This document shows, in pieces, positions 22,031-33,560 of a stretch of 64,000 nt of DNA; position 1 is the first letter of the stretch, and each line of letters opens with the position of its first letter. This DNA is from Eriocheir sinensis (Eukaryota; Arthropoda; Malacostraca; Decapoda; Varunidae): assembly GCF_024679095.1 (NCBI RefSeq), contig NC_066517.1:20228540-20292539 (forward strand), read 5' to 3'. The position numbers were made by a program, and so were the translations under genes. The notes beneath the pieces were generated by a model that saw only the letters and a list, made by a program, of their open reading frames with translations, had not been told where the DNA came from and made no database searches.

Positions 22031-22660
22031 CTGTTCTACGCCTCTTGTTCGTTTGCCTTCCCATTACATTCTTCTCCTTCCTCTTCTTCCTCCTCCTCCT
22101 CCTCCTCCTCGTAATCATATTCCTCTTCCTCCTACTGTTTTTCTTTTCCAATCAGATCTACATGTCCTGTTTTTCCTGTATCTATCTCTCTTATTCTTGC
22201 TTGTTATCTACCTTTTCTTTTTTTCCTACGTACTCTAACTTATCTTCCATCTCCTCTTATTCCTTCTCCTCCTGTCCTTCCTTTTCTACCTGTCTGCTTT
22301 ACGTCTTGTTATTTCTCTCTCGTTCTTCTTTTCCCTTCATCTCTCTCCTCTCGCTCGTGTCCTCCTTCCCTTCATCCCTCTCCCTTTCCATCATATTCTT
22401 GCGTCTCCTCCTATTCCTACTTCTACTATCATTTTCTTTTCACCAGTCTGTCCTACGGCTTCCATTGTTAGTCTACCTTCTCCACCTTCTGCTCGTCCCC
22501 CTGCAAGTTCTCCTCTGCTTCCTCCTTCTCCTCCTCTTTATCTTCATCATTCTTTGCTTTTTAAATTCGTGCTTCTCCTTCTACTAATGTTCCTTCTCCT
22601 CCCATTTTTCTCTCCTTATCAGTTCTTCTCCTCCCAGTTCTCCTTCTCCTACCATTTCTC
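22031..22660. repeat. CT-rich tract with CTC runs and decayed array units
   Basis: CTC runs (about 22085-22110) and recognisable remnants such as CCTTTTCTACCTGTCTG (about 22281) continue the preceding array in decayed form. Confidence 0.65.
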
Positions 22661-23057
22661 CCTCTACAAGTTCTCTTCGTTTTATAAGTTCTCTTCCTTC
22701 TACAAGTTCTCTTCCTTCAACAAGTTATTTTCCTTCGGCAAGTTCTTTTCCTACTACAAGTTCTCTTCCTTCTACAAGTTTTCTTCCTTCTACAAGTTCT
22801 CTTCCTTCTACAAGTTTTCTTCCTTCTACCTGTTTTCCTTCTATCAGTTCTTCGACAAGTTCTCTTCCTTCAACAAGTTCTCTTCCTTTTACAAGTTCTC
22901 TTCCTTCAACAAGTTCTCTTCCTTCGATAAGTTCTCTTCCTTCAACAAATTCTCTTCCTTCTACAAGTTCTCTTCCTTCGATAAGTTCTCTTCTTTCTAC
23001 AAGTTCTCTTCCTTCTACCTGTTTTCCTTCTATCAGTTCTTCTACTAGTTCTCTTCC
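22661..23057. repeat. 18 bp minisatellite (TTCTACAAGTTCTCTTCC), about 20 copies
   Basis: Units of 18 bp with ACAAG, ATAAG or AACAAG variants run for almost 400 bp. Indels are multiples of three, so the plus-strand frame reads Ser-Ser-Phe-Tyr-Lys-Phe throughout. A block containing CTACCTGTTTTCCTTCTATC recurs about 189 bp apart (22825 and 23014), a higher-order period. The frame has no credible gene context, so I treat it as a repeat. Confidence 0.88.
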
Positions 23058-23145
23058 CCCTCGTCCTCATCTTCCTCCTCCTTATACACCTTCACTACCT
23101 CACCATCACCACCATCACCATCACCTCCACCACCACCACCACCAC
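23058..23145. repeat. CTC and CCA/CAT trinucleotide repeats
   Basis: CTC and CAC-CAT-CAC words end in a CCA run at about 23127-23144. Confidence 0.85.
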
Positions 23146-23425
23146 GGACCGTCCCAGGGCGCGAGGGAGCAGGGGAAATAACAGGGTAAACTGGCCTTTG
23201 TTTTGCCCGTAGCGGCTCACTTACCTTGTTTTCGTGTCTGGCAATGCTCCTAGGCCTAAAGGGAGTCCTGGTAGGCTTAGTGTTTTGTTTGTGTTTTTTT
23301 TTTTGTGTTGTGTGTGTTTGTGTGTTTGTTTGTTTGTTGAGGGATGTGAGGCAGTTATTGATGTTCATGTTGGTGTTGTTTTTTATTGTTTTTTTTCTTA
23401 ATTTCTTGTTTTTGTTCTTCTTCTG
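23146..23425. other. Unique island then T/G-rich spacer
   Basis: About 130 bp of mixed sequence contains a perfect splice-donor-like AAGGTAAGT on the minus strand (23219-23227), followed by GTTTGTTTG-type sequence. No exon could be tied to the donor match. Confidence 0.4.
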
Positions 23426-23443
23426 AGAGAGAGAGAGAGAGAG
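23426..23443. repeat. (GA)n microsatellite, short
   Basis: GA tract of about 18 bp that faces the long CT tract 65 bp downstream. Confidence 0.9.
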
Positions 23444-23505
23444 AACTTGAATGCTAGTTTGCTGTTTGTTATTCGTCGCGTTATACTCAAATTTGCCTTT
23501 TTACA

Positions 23506-23829
<324 letters not shown>

Positions 23830-24280
23830 AGCTTCTTTCTTCCTATTTGTTTTCCATAACCCATTACCTGACCTCCTTACCCACCTCTTACCTGTCTCCC
23901 TCAATTATCTTCCCTTATCTTATTTATTTATCTTTTTACTTGACTTACTCTACACACCAACCATCTTATCTTCACTTGCTTTTTTCCCCTTTCTCTCCTA
24001 CCTATCCCATCACCTCCTGCCCATCCTTTACCTGCCTTCCTTACTTACCTTCCGTTATTTTACTCCATTGTTCATTTACCTTTCTCACTCAAATTCTTAT
24101 CTTCATTTTCTTTTTTCCCCCTTTCTCTCCCACCTCTCCCATTACCTGTTCGTCTTACCCATCCTTTACCTGCCTTCCTTACTTACCTTCTCCATGTGTC
24201 ACCTTGCCCTTCCTCTGTCCTGCCTGTCCTCTTTACCTGGGCCTCCTTACCTGCCGTCCTTTTCACCTGGCTCGCTCATT
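23830..24280. repeat. Tandem array, unit about 133-138 bp
   Basis: CCCATCCTTTACCTGCCTTC at 24020 and 24158 and TTTTTTCCCCYTTTCTCTCC at about 23978 and 24113 define a period of 133-138. Earlier units are more diverged. Confidence 0.78.
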
Positions 24281-24487
24281 ATCGGCCCAAGTAATTAGTG
24301 GTGGCGGGTCAGCGTTTCCCAATACCGGCGCAGAAATTTGTCTCTATTAATTTCCCTGTCGTTTTACGGGATATTTTTCTCACACCTGATATCGATTGGG
24401 AGGGGGGAGAAGGGGGGGAGGAGGGGAGGAGGGAGAAGGAGGATAAAGGGGGGAAGGCTTAGGTTGGAAGTGGTGTGGGAATTGAGA

Positions 24488-24489
<2 letters not shown>
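24281..24489. other. Unique patch followed by a G-rich purine block
   Basis: A mixed patch (24281-24388) holds a TAATTAG site. It is followed by runs of G (24391-24455) with strong G-quadruplex potential on the plus strand. Confidence 0.5.

Positions 24490-24528
<39 letters not shown>
24490..24528. repeat. (GA)n microsatellite
   Basis: Perfect GA tract of about 39 bp. Confidence 0.95.
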
Positions 24529-24530
<2 letters not shown>

Positions 24531-24576
24531 GGGGTGACGTAAGGGAGGGGAGGGGGTTTAGTGGGGGGGAGATACT

Positions 24577-24860
24577 GTGGTGAGGGTGAGTGGACCGGGA
24601 GATTGGGAATGCCTAGGGATTTCAGGAGTAGGAGAGGAGGGGAGACTGAGGGGTAGGGGAAGAGAGGGAATTAGGGGTAAGGGAGGGGATGGGGAGGGAG
24701 GGAAGGAGAGAGGGGTTGTGGTGAGGGGAGTAGGAGAGGAGGAGAGACTGATGGGTAGGGGAAGAGAGGGAGTTGGGGGTTAGGGAGGGGATGAGGAGGG
24801 AGGAAAGGAGAGAGTGGTTGTGGTGAGGGGAGTAGGAGAGGATGGGAGATTCGGGGTGCA
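24577..24860. repeat. Purine tandem array, unit exactly 102 bp
   Basis: GGAGTAGGAGAGGAKGGGAG starts at 24625, 24727 and 24829, two successive spacings of 102. Units share GGGTAGGGGAAGAGAGGGA and GGTTGTGGTGAGG. Confidence 0.88.
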
Positions 24861-25600
24861 AGGAAAGGGAGGGGATGGGGAGGGAGGGGGTGAAAGGGGA
24901 AGTGTCTGGGGAAAGGTGGGTTGTGGAGTGCTTTGATGCAACTGCAGGAATAGAGAAATAGGAGAGGATAGAAGGGCGCTAGGAATGAGGATAAAGGGAT
25001 ATGGATGTGTAGAATGGGTGGGGATGGAGGGGAGCTGTGCTTGGAGCGTTGGTGAAGGTTACTGAAGATATTGGAGCCTCTCGGGAAATGGGGAATAGTT
25101 TCTGAAGGGTTGGGGAGAGTTGAGGAAAGAGAGAGGGAAAGGGGAGAGAGAGGAGAGGTGGGGTTGAGGAAGAGGTGGGGAGGAAGTGGATGAGAGAGAA
25201 GTGGGGGAAGAGACGTGGGGGTTAAGGAAGAGGTAGGGAGGTAGGGGATGAGGAAGGAGAGATTGGGGATTAAGGAAGGGGCAGGGAAGAGAGGATGGGG
25301 AGTGGAGGAAGGGGGAGAGGGAGGGTTGGTACAGGCGGGGAAAATCGGGACTAAACGTGGGAATTGGGGAGAGGAGAGAGTGGGGAAGGGAGAGGGAGAG
25401 GCAGCGGGGGAGGAGTGGGAATGGGTGGAATGGAGGGGAATTATGGTGATGGGATTTGTGGGGGAGACTCGTGTGTGATTTTAAAGGAGAGGGGGACGAA
25501 GTGGGTGCTGGGGAGGGGTGGGGATGGTGGGGAGGGGCGGGAAATAGGGGGAATGGAGGGGGGTGGGGGTGATGGGGTTTGTGGTGGAGGTTCGCGTGTG
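24861..25600. repeat. G-rich purine block with partial duplications
   Basis: Purine-rich plus strand. GTTRAGGAAGAGGTRGGGA recurs at about 25163 and 25219, and GGTGATGGGRTTTGTGGKGG at 25445 and 25568 (123 apart). The many G runs suggest G-quadruplex potential. Confidence 0.7.
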
Positions 25601-26411
25601 ACATTAATTAGTCTGATGGATCTGTTAACCATTTTCCGAACACCACCACCACCACCACTACCACCACCACCACCACCAACACCAACACCACCACCAACAA
25701 CAACAACAAGAACAACAACGGCAGGAGTAGTAGCACCAGCAGCTCACTCTTGTATATATAGTTTTTTTTTTATCTCTCCCCATCGTTTTTATTTTTTTTT
25801 ATTTTTAGCGTTTTTTTTTCACCGTTTTCTAGTGATTTTTTGTTTTATTTTTGCTCACTTTTTTCCGTTATGTATTTCTCACTCTCTCCCTCTTGTTTTG
25901 GGTTTGTTTCTCTCTCTCTTTTTCTCTCTCTCACTCACTCACGCACCCCTCACACATACACACGCTTCTCCCCTCATCCAACCATCTCTATACACGTCCC
26001 GTACACCCCTTCACCCCCCACACACCCACACACTCAGTAATCCCACCTCACATCCCTTTTTTTTCGCCTCCACCGCCCTTCATTTAAAAGCAATACAGCG
26101 GAGTCCACTTTTTCGGCCCTCCACCAGCCATCCATCTGCCCCGCGCCGCCTGCATCCCGCCCGCATGAGCCTACGCCTTTGTGGGGGAGTTATTGGTTTC
26201 TGTCGGCCTGTGTCTGTGGTTTTTGAGTGGTTATTTTTCTTTATTATGATGATTTGGTGACCTTTTTTTATCGTTTTGTCATTGCAGTCTTTCTAGTACG
26301 ATTTGCGATTTGTTTTGCTTTTCTTTGTTGGGTGAATAGAGATGTTAATTTTAGTTCCTTCTTTGATCGCTCTCTGTGTGCCCGTATTATTTAGCTGTTT
26401 TCTTTATTATG
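25601..26411. other. CCA repeat, T-rich and CT/CA-rich spacer, no gene seen
   Basis: A CCA/CAA repeat occupies about 25644-25710. It is followed by T-rich sequence, a CT/CA-rich patch (25905-26040), a GC-richer patch (26090-26170) and T-rich sequence. No exon is recognisable. Confidence 0.5.
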
Positions 26412-26557
26412 TTTTTTTTTTTACAACAAAAGAGACAGCTCAAGGGCACACAAAAAAGGAAACAATAATAAAAAAAGCCCGCTACTCGCTGCTCCTAAAA
26501 AGAATCCAAAGAGGTGGCCGAAAGAGAGGTCAATTTCGGGAGGAGAGGTGTCCAGAT
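26412..26557 (+). mobile_element. Dispersed repeat copy, ~145 bp
   Basis: Begins in a T-run, then TTACAACAAAAGAGACAGCT, GGAAACAATAATAAAA, GCCCGCTACTCGCTGCTCC, AATCCAAAGAGGTGGCCG and GGAGGAGAGGTGTCCAGAT. It aligns end to end with 54207-54354 in the opposite orientation and with the first half of 8864-8942. I recall similar sequence as abundant in crab genomes, but the class is unknown. There is no coding capacity and no Pol III box. Confidence 0.85.
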
Positions 26558-26956
26558 TTGGTGCTTTTGTGTGTTTTTGTTGCGTGAGTAATGTTATGTT
26601 TTATTTCCTTCTGTTATTGCTTTCTGTTTCCCTGTGTTGCTTTGCTGGGTGTGTTTGTTAAGGGTGTTGTTTGCTTATTAAGTGACCTAGAGGAATTGCT
26701 GTCTTTTTTTGTGGGTAATTTTCTAGAGGTTTTGTTTATTTCTTATGTGGATTTTGCGTCATTCTTTCATGATTATTTTTTGCAGTCTTCATTTATTTAC
26801 ATTTTTAGGCGTTAATATTTTAAGGATAATTATACTAGAAGTTATTTTTAGGGATTATAATTAGGGCGGTTATTTTTCATGGTGGCTCCCTATATTTTTT
26901 TTGGTATGAGTGTGGTTTCACTTTCCTTCACACCCTATACATTTTTTTTCTGCATG
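26558..26956. other. T/G-rich unique region, no gene seen
   Basis: T-rich sequence with no recognisable feature. Confidence 0.45.
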
Positions 26957-27250
26957 GGTTGATATGTATGTTTGTATGTGTCTGCATGTGTTGGTATGTA
27001 TGTTACTATGTGTTGATATTTACGTGTATGTGTGTATGTGTTGATATGTATGTTGGTATATGTTGGTATGTACGCATGTTACTATGTGTTGAAATGTACG
27101 TGTATGTTTGTATGTGTTGATATGTATGTTGGTATATGTTGGTATGTATGTTTCTATGTGTTGATATGTATGTTGGTATATGTTGGTATGTATGTTTCTA
27201 TGTTTTGATATGTATGTTGGTATATGTTGGTATGTATGTTTCTTTGTGTT
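26957..27250. repeat. Minisatellite, 44 bp unit built from ATGT words
   Basis: Units containing TTGATATGTATGTTGGTATA and TGGTATGTATGTTTCTATG repeat with a 44 bp period, cleanest in the last 130 bp. Earlier units include ACGTGTATG variants. This is a tetranucleotide repeat that has acquired a higher-order period. Confidence 0.85.
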
Positions 27251-27539
27251 GGTTGGTATTCGTGTTTTTTTTCTCGTTTTCCATCACCACCTCTTTTATA
27301 ATTCCAATCCTCAGCTTTAGGTTCACTCTCGCTAAAAACAAATTCCGTGAACCGCCTTGCAAACAGACCCGTCGGGAGATTTGTTCAATAAAGACGAGGC
27401 TTGTCGGGTTAAAGCCACCGAGGCCATCCGGGGAACACTTCTGGCGCCCACGGCCTTGGGGGCACGGGCAGGGGGAGTCGGGGGAGAGGGGGAAGGGGAC
27501 GGAGGGAGGTTGGTGGGGTGAGGGTGTGTGTTGGAGGGA
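27251..27539. other. Unique GC-richer island, no gene seen
   Basis: 27300-27480 is mixed and GC-rich, with no recognisable element. A G-rich stretch follows. Confidence 0.45.
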
Positions 27540-27950
27540 GAGGGAAAGAGGAAGGAAGGAAGGAAGGAAGGAAGGAAGGATGGGTGGGTGGAAGTATGAA
27601 TGGAAGGAAGGAAGGAAGACAGGAAGGAAGGAAGGAAAGAAGGAAGACAGGAAGGAAGGAAGGAAAACAGGAAGGAAGGAAAGAAAGAAGGAAGACAGGA
27701 AGGAAGGAAGGAAGGAAGGAGAGATGGGTGGAAGGATGAATGGAAGGAAGGAAAGAAGGAAAAAAGAAAGCAAGAAAGAACTGACTAACTTGACTGAATG
27801 GACGATTGAATGAATGAAGGAAGAACTGATGGAAAGAAGAGCGGGATTGAAGGAAGGAAAGGAAACGTGCGGGGGAAAAGTAGAGAGGGAGGAATGGAGA
27901 AAGGAAGGAAGGAAGGAAGGGAAGAGGAGGGAGGGAGGGAGGGCAGCTCG
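27540..27950. repeat. GGAA tetranucleotide tract with GACA interruptions
   Basis: GGAA/GAAG units at about 27550-27580, 27603-27720 and 27740-27775, with AGACAG interruptions spaced about 24-32 bp apart, and again at 27899-27920. Confidence 0.9.
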
Positions 27951-28130
27951 ATACTTAACATTTGCAAGTCACTATAGGCATGTGACCGCCCTTGGAAGCA
28001 GCCTTGAGAGAGAGGGAGGGTGGGGGGGAGGGGCGAACGAAATAAGGGAACGAATGAGGAAGGAAGAAGAAAAAGGAGGGAGGAAAACCAGCCCGCAGCA
28101 AAACCTTCCTCGATAAGTACAGGCATAAGT
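27951..28130. other. Mixed to purine-rich spacer
   Basis: Short unique sequence around a G-rich patch (28010-28030). No gene is seen. Confidence 0.45.
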
Positions 28131-28870
28131 AAGTGTCCTGCTGCCTGTCCCCCCCCCCCCCCCCCAGCCACGTGTCCCTTTTTACAGGCACGTGCATAAG
28201 TTGGCCGCTTTATCTCTGTCGAGCATTCGGAGCCTTCGCTAGTCCTTTCACGCCTGAGTCAGCGTTTTGTCTGCTTGTGTCATGCTGTACCGCCACTTCA
28301 GTCACCACCATGCCTCCCCGCCTGCCTCCCGCCCTGCCGACACATGGCGACAAGAAATCGAAGAGCTTTGCCTGCTGGAGTGAGTCACTTGGCTACAGGC
28401 GGCGCTGCGTCCCTTGGGGCAGGTCACCAGTTAGGCCGGGGCACCCTGCAGCCTCAGAGGAACTTTGCCTGCTTCATGGGGGGATGATAGCTCTGCGTGG
28501 AGGCCGAGGACGCGTTATCTATGCATGCGTTGACCTGGCCCGGCGTGAGGGATAGTTAATTTTCCTGGAAATGACGCCTAATCCGCGGAGGGCCAGGAAT
28601 AACAACGGCCGCCGCGGCGTGTCCCTCTACATGTGTGATGAGAGGCTGTGGTTTCCAGGGAGGCAGAGCGAAGAGTCCTCCGCCGCGGAGCTTGCGTGCC
28701 ACCACATACCCCATGACAAGCACCACAGCAACGCCGAGGTGGACACACGTATGAATTACAACCGGATGAGGAGCCACACCCTGTACGTGGTGCTATCAAG
28801 AGGCCGTGACTGGATCGTTAGGGGAAGTCAACAAGCTGAGCCGCATCGTGAAATGTTGGATGATATTTAG
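28131..28870. other. Largest complex GC-rich island; coding status unresolved
   Basis: About 740 bp of ordinary complexity, GC- and CpG-richer than anything nearby. It begins beside a C-run of 17 (28149-28165). Overlapping frames of 99-140 codons on the plus strand (28133-28555, 28571-28870) and 73 codons on the minus strand (28556-28777, 28578-28799) show no domain I recognise. Because both strands are open at once, composition is the simplest explanation. A TGAGTCAGC match (AP-1/Maf-like) lies at 28255-28263. Confidence 0.4.
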
Positions 28871-29585
28871 ACTTAATATCTTCCCTAAAACAAAGTCTTG
28901 AGAGGGTTTTGTTGACTGAAGGGAATGTTTTGTGATTCCCTTTCCAAACATTCGTCTACCCTTACACATGAATTGTAAACATACTTCCGCTACCCTCGCG
29001 TTCTCGGGCACGACATCAACTTGATCTTGAACTAAATTTCATTCATACGATTCTGAATGTAAATACTGAATGAAGTTTTTTTTTCGTTCCTATAGTTGCG
29101 CCTGTTCCTCATATACCTGAAGCATCAGCACCATTCCCCTTGACTTTATATCCAATGGAAAAATGAGAAGTGTCTTGAAACTAAAACGGTTCCTAAATAC
29201 TGAAGGGAATGTTTTAGTATTTATATCATAGCTTGCGTCTGTCTTTCGGCTTATGTCTGTCTGTCTGTCAATATCTATGTTTATCCGTCTATCTCATCTG
29301 CCGCCAAGAGTCAACATTGCTTATAAGATTGAAAAAAATCCACAGGAAAATCAGTTTTTTTGCGATTTACTCAACATAAACATTTTTCTGTTCTTTTCTG
29401 TCCTCCTGGAAGTAAAATCACGATAAAAGTTGTACTCTAGAAAAACTTTTAATGACTTAGAAAACTTTTTTTTTGTCCTTTCTTTTCTTTTTTCTCTCAG
29501 AAGTAAATTTGCAATAGAAGTGGAACTCTCTTCATATATGTTTTTGCGCTCCGCAGCCCTTTGTAAATATTGATAAGTGAAAACG

Positions 29586-29587
<2 letters not shown>
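28871..29587. other. AT-rich unique region, no gene seen
   Basis: CTGAAGGGAATGTTTT occurs at about 28917 and 29202. The first lies in a short hairpin (GGGAAT, 8 nt, ATTCCC; 28921-28940). GTCTGTCTGTCTGTC lies near 29255-29270. Nothing coding was found. Confidence 0.5.

Positions 29588-29637
<50 letters not shown>
29588..29637. repeat. (GT)n microsatellite
   Basis: Perfect GT tract of about 50 bp. It is complementary to the CA tract that follows 66 bp later. Confidence 0.96.
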
Positions 29638-29638
<1 letters not shown>

Positions 29639-29701
29639 CAAAGCCCTGTTTCAAATTTGATCGTCCGGTTCGTTATCTCTGTTCTCGCTCGTTTGGGGCA
29701 G

Positions 29702-29703
<2 letters not shown>

Positions 29704-29739
<36 letters not shown>
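29704..29739. repeat. (CA)n microsatellite
   Basis: Perfect CA tract of about 36 bp, facing the GT tract at 29588-29637. Confidence 0.96.
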
Positions 29740-29743
<4 letters not shown>

Positions 29744-31130
29744 TTTTCTCTACATCTTCCCTCCTATATAGATTTTGGGCCTTTTCCTCCTGCCAATCCC
29801 CTTTCTCTTCCTCCCTCCCCCTCCCCCTCCTCTTTCCCCTTCCCTTCTTTTCCTCCCTTTAACCCCCATCGTCTTTTCCTATCTCCTTACCGTCCTCTTC
29901 TTTTTCCTCCTTTACTTTCTTCCTTAACTTTCCTCCTTACCTCCATTCCCTCTATTCTCCACCCTTCTTCCTCCTTTCTCTACCTATTTTTTCTCCTTTC
30001 CTCGCCTTCTTTCTGCTTCCTCTTGACTAAGCTTCTACCTTCTCTCTCCTTTTTCCTTTCTCTCTTCTTCTTCCTATTGATACTCTTTTCTTCCCTCTTC
30101 CCTTTTCCTATTCGCTTTTTTCCCCTCTCCACTTTCCTTTCCTCCTCTTCCCTTTTTTTTCATTTACTTCCTGGTCCCTTCTTCCCCAGTTTCGTCTGTT
30201 ATGCTTTTCTTTCTTTCCTTCTCCTTCTGGTTATCTTTCTCAGTTTCCATTTCTTGTTCTTTTCTGCATCCCTCCGCTTCCTCTCCCTTTCCTCTACTCC
30301 AACTTTCTTACCTTGTCCTTTTTGCTTTCCTACTTCTTCTCTATCCCTTTCCTGCCCCTTCTCTACCCCTTTCCTGCTCCTTCTCTACCCCTTTCCTGCT
30401 CCTTCTCATCCTTTTTCGCTACTTTCTACTTCTTTCTCAACTCCTCCTCTTTCCAACTGCCTTCTCAACCTCAATTCTTGTTTCTTTCCATTGCTTCCTC
30501 TCTGTTTTCTTACCTTCATTCTTGCCTTTTTCTTCCATTCCCCTTCATTCTTCCCTCCTTCCCTCTTCTTTAATTTCTTTCTCCCCGTTTTCTTACGCAC
30601 CTACTTTCCTTCCTCTTTCTTCCATTCCCCTTCACTCTTCCCTCCTCTCCCCTTCTTTCCTTCATTCCTCCTTCTTTCTTCCATTCCCCTTCACTCCTCC
30701 TTCCTCCCCTCTTCTTTCCTTTCTTCCTCCCCGGTTTCTTACGCTCCTACCTTCCTCCCTCTTTCATCCATTCACCTTTCCTCTCCCCTTCTCTCCCCAA
30801 ATGCTTCCTTCCACTCCCCTCTTCCCCTTCTTAACCATTCCTCCTTCTCCCTTCCCTCTGGTACCCTTCCCTTACCTCCACAATCTATATATGTTGTTTC
30901 TACCCCACCCCCCTTTCCTATCCCTCGCCCCTTCCCCTCTATCCCTTCCCCCCTACATAAGGCCCTCGGGGTAGGCTCACGGAGGCCTACTCAATACCTC
31001 CCCTCTTCCCCTTCCCCCCTCCCTTTTCCCCTTTCTCTCCTCGTTCCTCTCCTTCTGCCCTCCCATCCATGCCTCCACCCCTACCTTCCCCAGTACCTCC
31101 TTCGCCTTCCTTCCCCTCTGCCCCCCCCGT
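29740..31130. repeat. Long pyrimidine-rich low-complexity block
   Basis: About 1.4 kb of almost pure C/T on the plus strand. Short repeats such as CTACCCCTTTCCTGCTCCTT (about 30365 and 30386, a 21 bp unit) and TCTTCCATTCCCCTTCAYTC (near 30529, 30627 and 30674) are embedded. The 547-codon frame across it is a product of composition. Confidence 0.85.
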
Positions 31131-32409
<1,279 letters not shown>

Positions 32410-32583
32410 CTTCTTCCTCCTCCTCCTCCTCCTCCTCCTCCTCCTCCTCCTCGTCCTCCTCGTCCTCCTCGTCCTCTTCGTCCTCTTCCTCGTTTTCGTT
32501 TTCTTCTTCGTCTTCCTCGTCCACGTCTTCGTCTTGGTCTGCGTCCTCCTCCTCCTCCTCCTCCTCCTCCTCCTCCTCCTCTT
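32410..32583. repeat. CTC / GTCCTC trinucleotide repeat
   Basis: CTC units at about 32412-32450 and 32546-32581, with GTCCTC and GTCTTC variants between. On the minus strand the frame reads poly Glu/Asp and has no gene context. Confidence 0.92.
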
Positions 32584-32684
32584 TAGCCCTCATGAACACG
32601 GTAAAAGGTGAGGGTCTTAGAGTGTGACCTGTGAAGGGGACGTGACTAAGCCTACCTGGGGACCCTTTAAAACTGGGAATACGA

Positions 32685-32689
<5 letters not shown>

Positions 32690-32778
<89 letters not shown>
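32690..32778. repeat. (CT)n microsatellite
   Basis: Perfect CT tract of about 89 bp. Confidence 0.96.
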
Positions 32779-32781
<3 letters not shown>

Positions 32782-32990
32782 CGTCAGCCATGTGTCTTAT
32801 CAGCTGCCACGCACGAAGTTTCTAGGTTTTTCAAAAGACATTCCGAACTTGATCAGATGTAAACAGGAGCTCTTTGTCTGATCTTGGAGGAGGAGGAGGA
32901 GGAGGAAGAGGAGAAAGGGTTGGTCCGTATAAGAATTTCAGCCTCTTTGATTGAAGGGAAGGGAAAGTTGAGGCATTGGACACATGAATA
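32779..32990. other. Short unique spacer with a GGA run
   Basis: Mixed sequence with a GGA run at 32887-32908. No gene is seen. Confidence 0.45.
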
Positions 32991-33560
32991 AAGATGGAAG
33001 GAAGGGAAATGAAGGGAAGGGAAGGTCAGGGAAAGGAAGGGAAGGAAAGGGAAAGGAAGGGGAGAGAAGGGAAGGGAAAAGAAGGGGAGTGCATGAAAGG
33101 ACAGGGCAGGAAAGGAAAGGAAAGAATAGGACAGGAAAGTGAAGGACAGGGAAAGGAAGGGAAGGGAAGGTCAGGGAAAGGAAGGGAAGGAAAGGGAAGG
33201 GAAGGTCAGGGAAAGGAAGGGAAGGAAAGGGAAAGGAAGGGGAGAGAAGGGAAGGGAAAAGAAGGGGAGTGCATGGTAGGAAAGGGCAGGAAAGGAAAGG
33301 AAAGGAAAGAATTGGACAGGAAAGTGAAGGACAGGGAAGGACAGGGAAAGGAAGGGAAGGGCAGGGAAGGGAAGTAAAGTAAAGTAAAGTAGAGTAAAGT
33401 AACGTAAGGCAAGGTAAGGTAAGGTAGGGTAAGGGAAAGGAAAGGAAAGCGAAGGGACGAGGAAGGAAGGGTAGGGTAGGGAAGGAAAGTGTGAGGGCTG
33501 GGAAAAGCAGGGAAGGGAGTGGAATGGAATGGAAGGGAAGGGAAGATGAAGAGGGGAGTA
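32991..33560. repeat. GGGAA pentanucleotide block with a 180 bp internal duplication
   Basis: GGGAA/GGAAA units run throughout. Positions 33016-33095 and 33196-33275 are almost identical, each ending in AAAGAAGGGGAGTGCATG, so a 180 bp segment was duplicated in tandem. A short GTAAA pentamer run lies at about 33372-33412. Confidence 0.9.

Noticed and set aside
23219..23227. Perfect splice-donor consensus AAGGTAAGT on the minus strand
   Set aside because: An isolated 9-mer; no coding exon upstream on that strand could be recognised.
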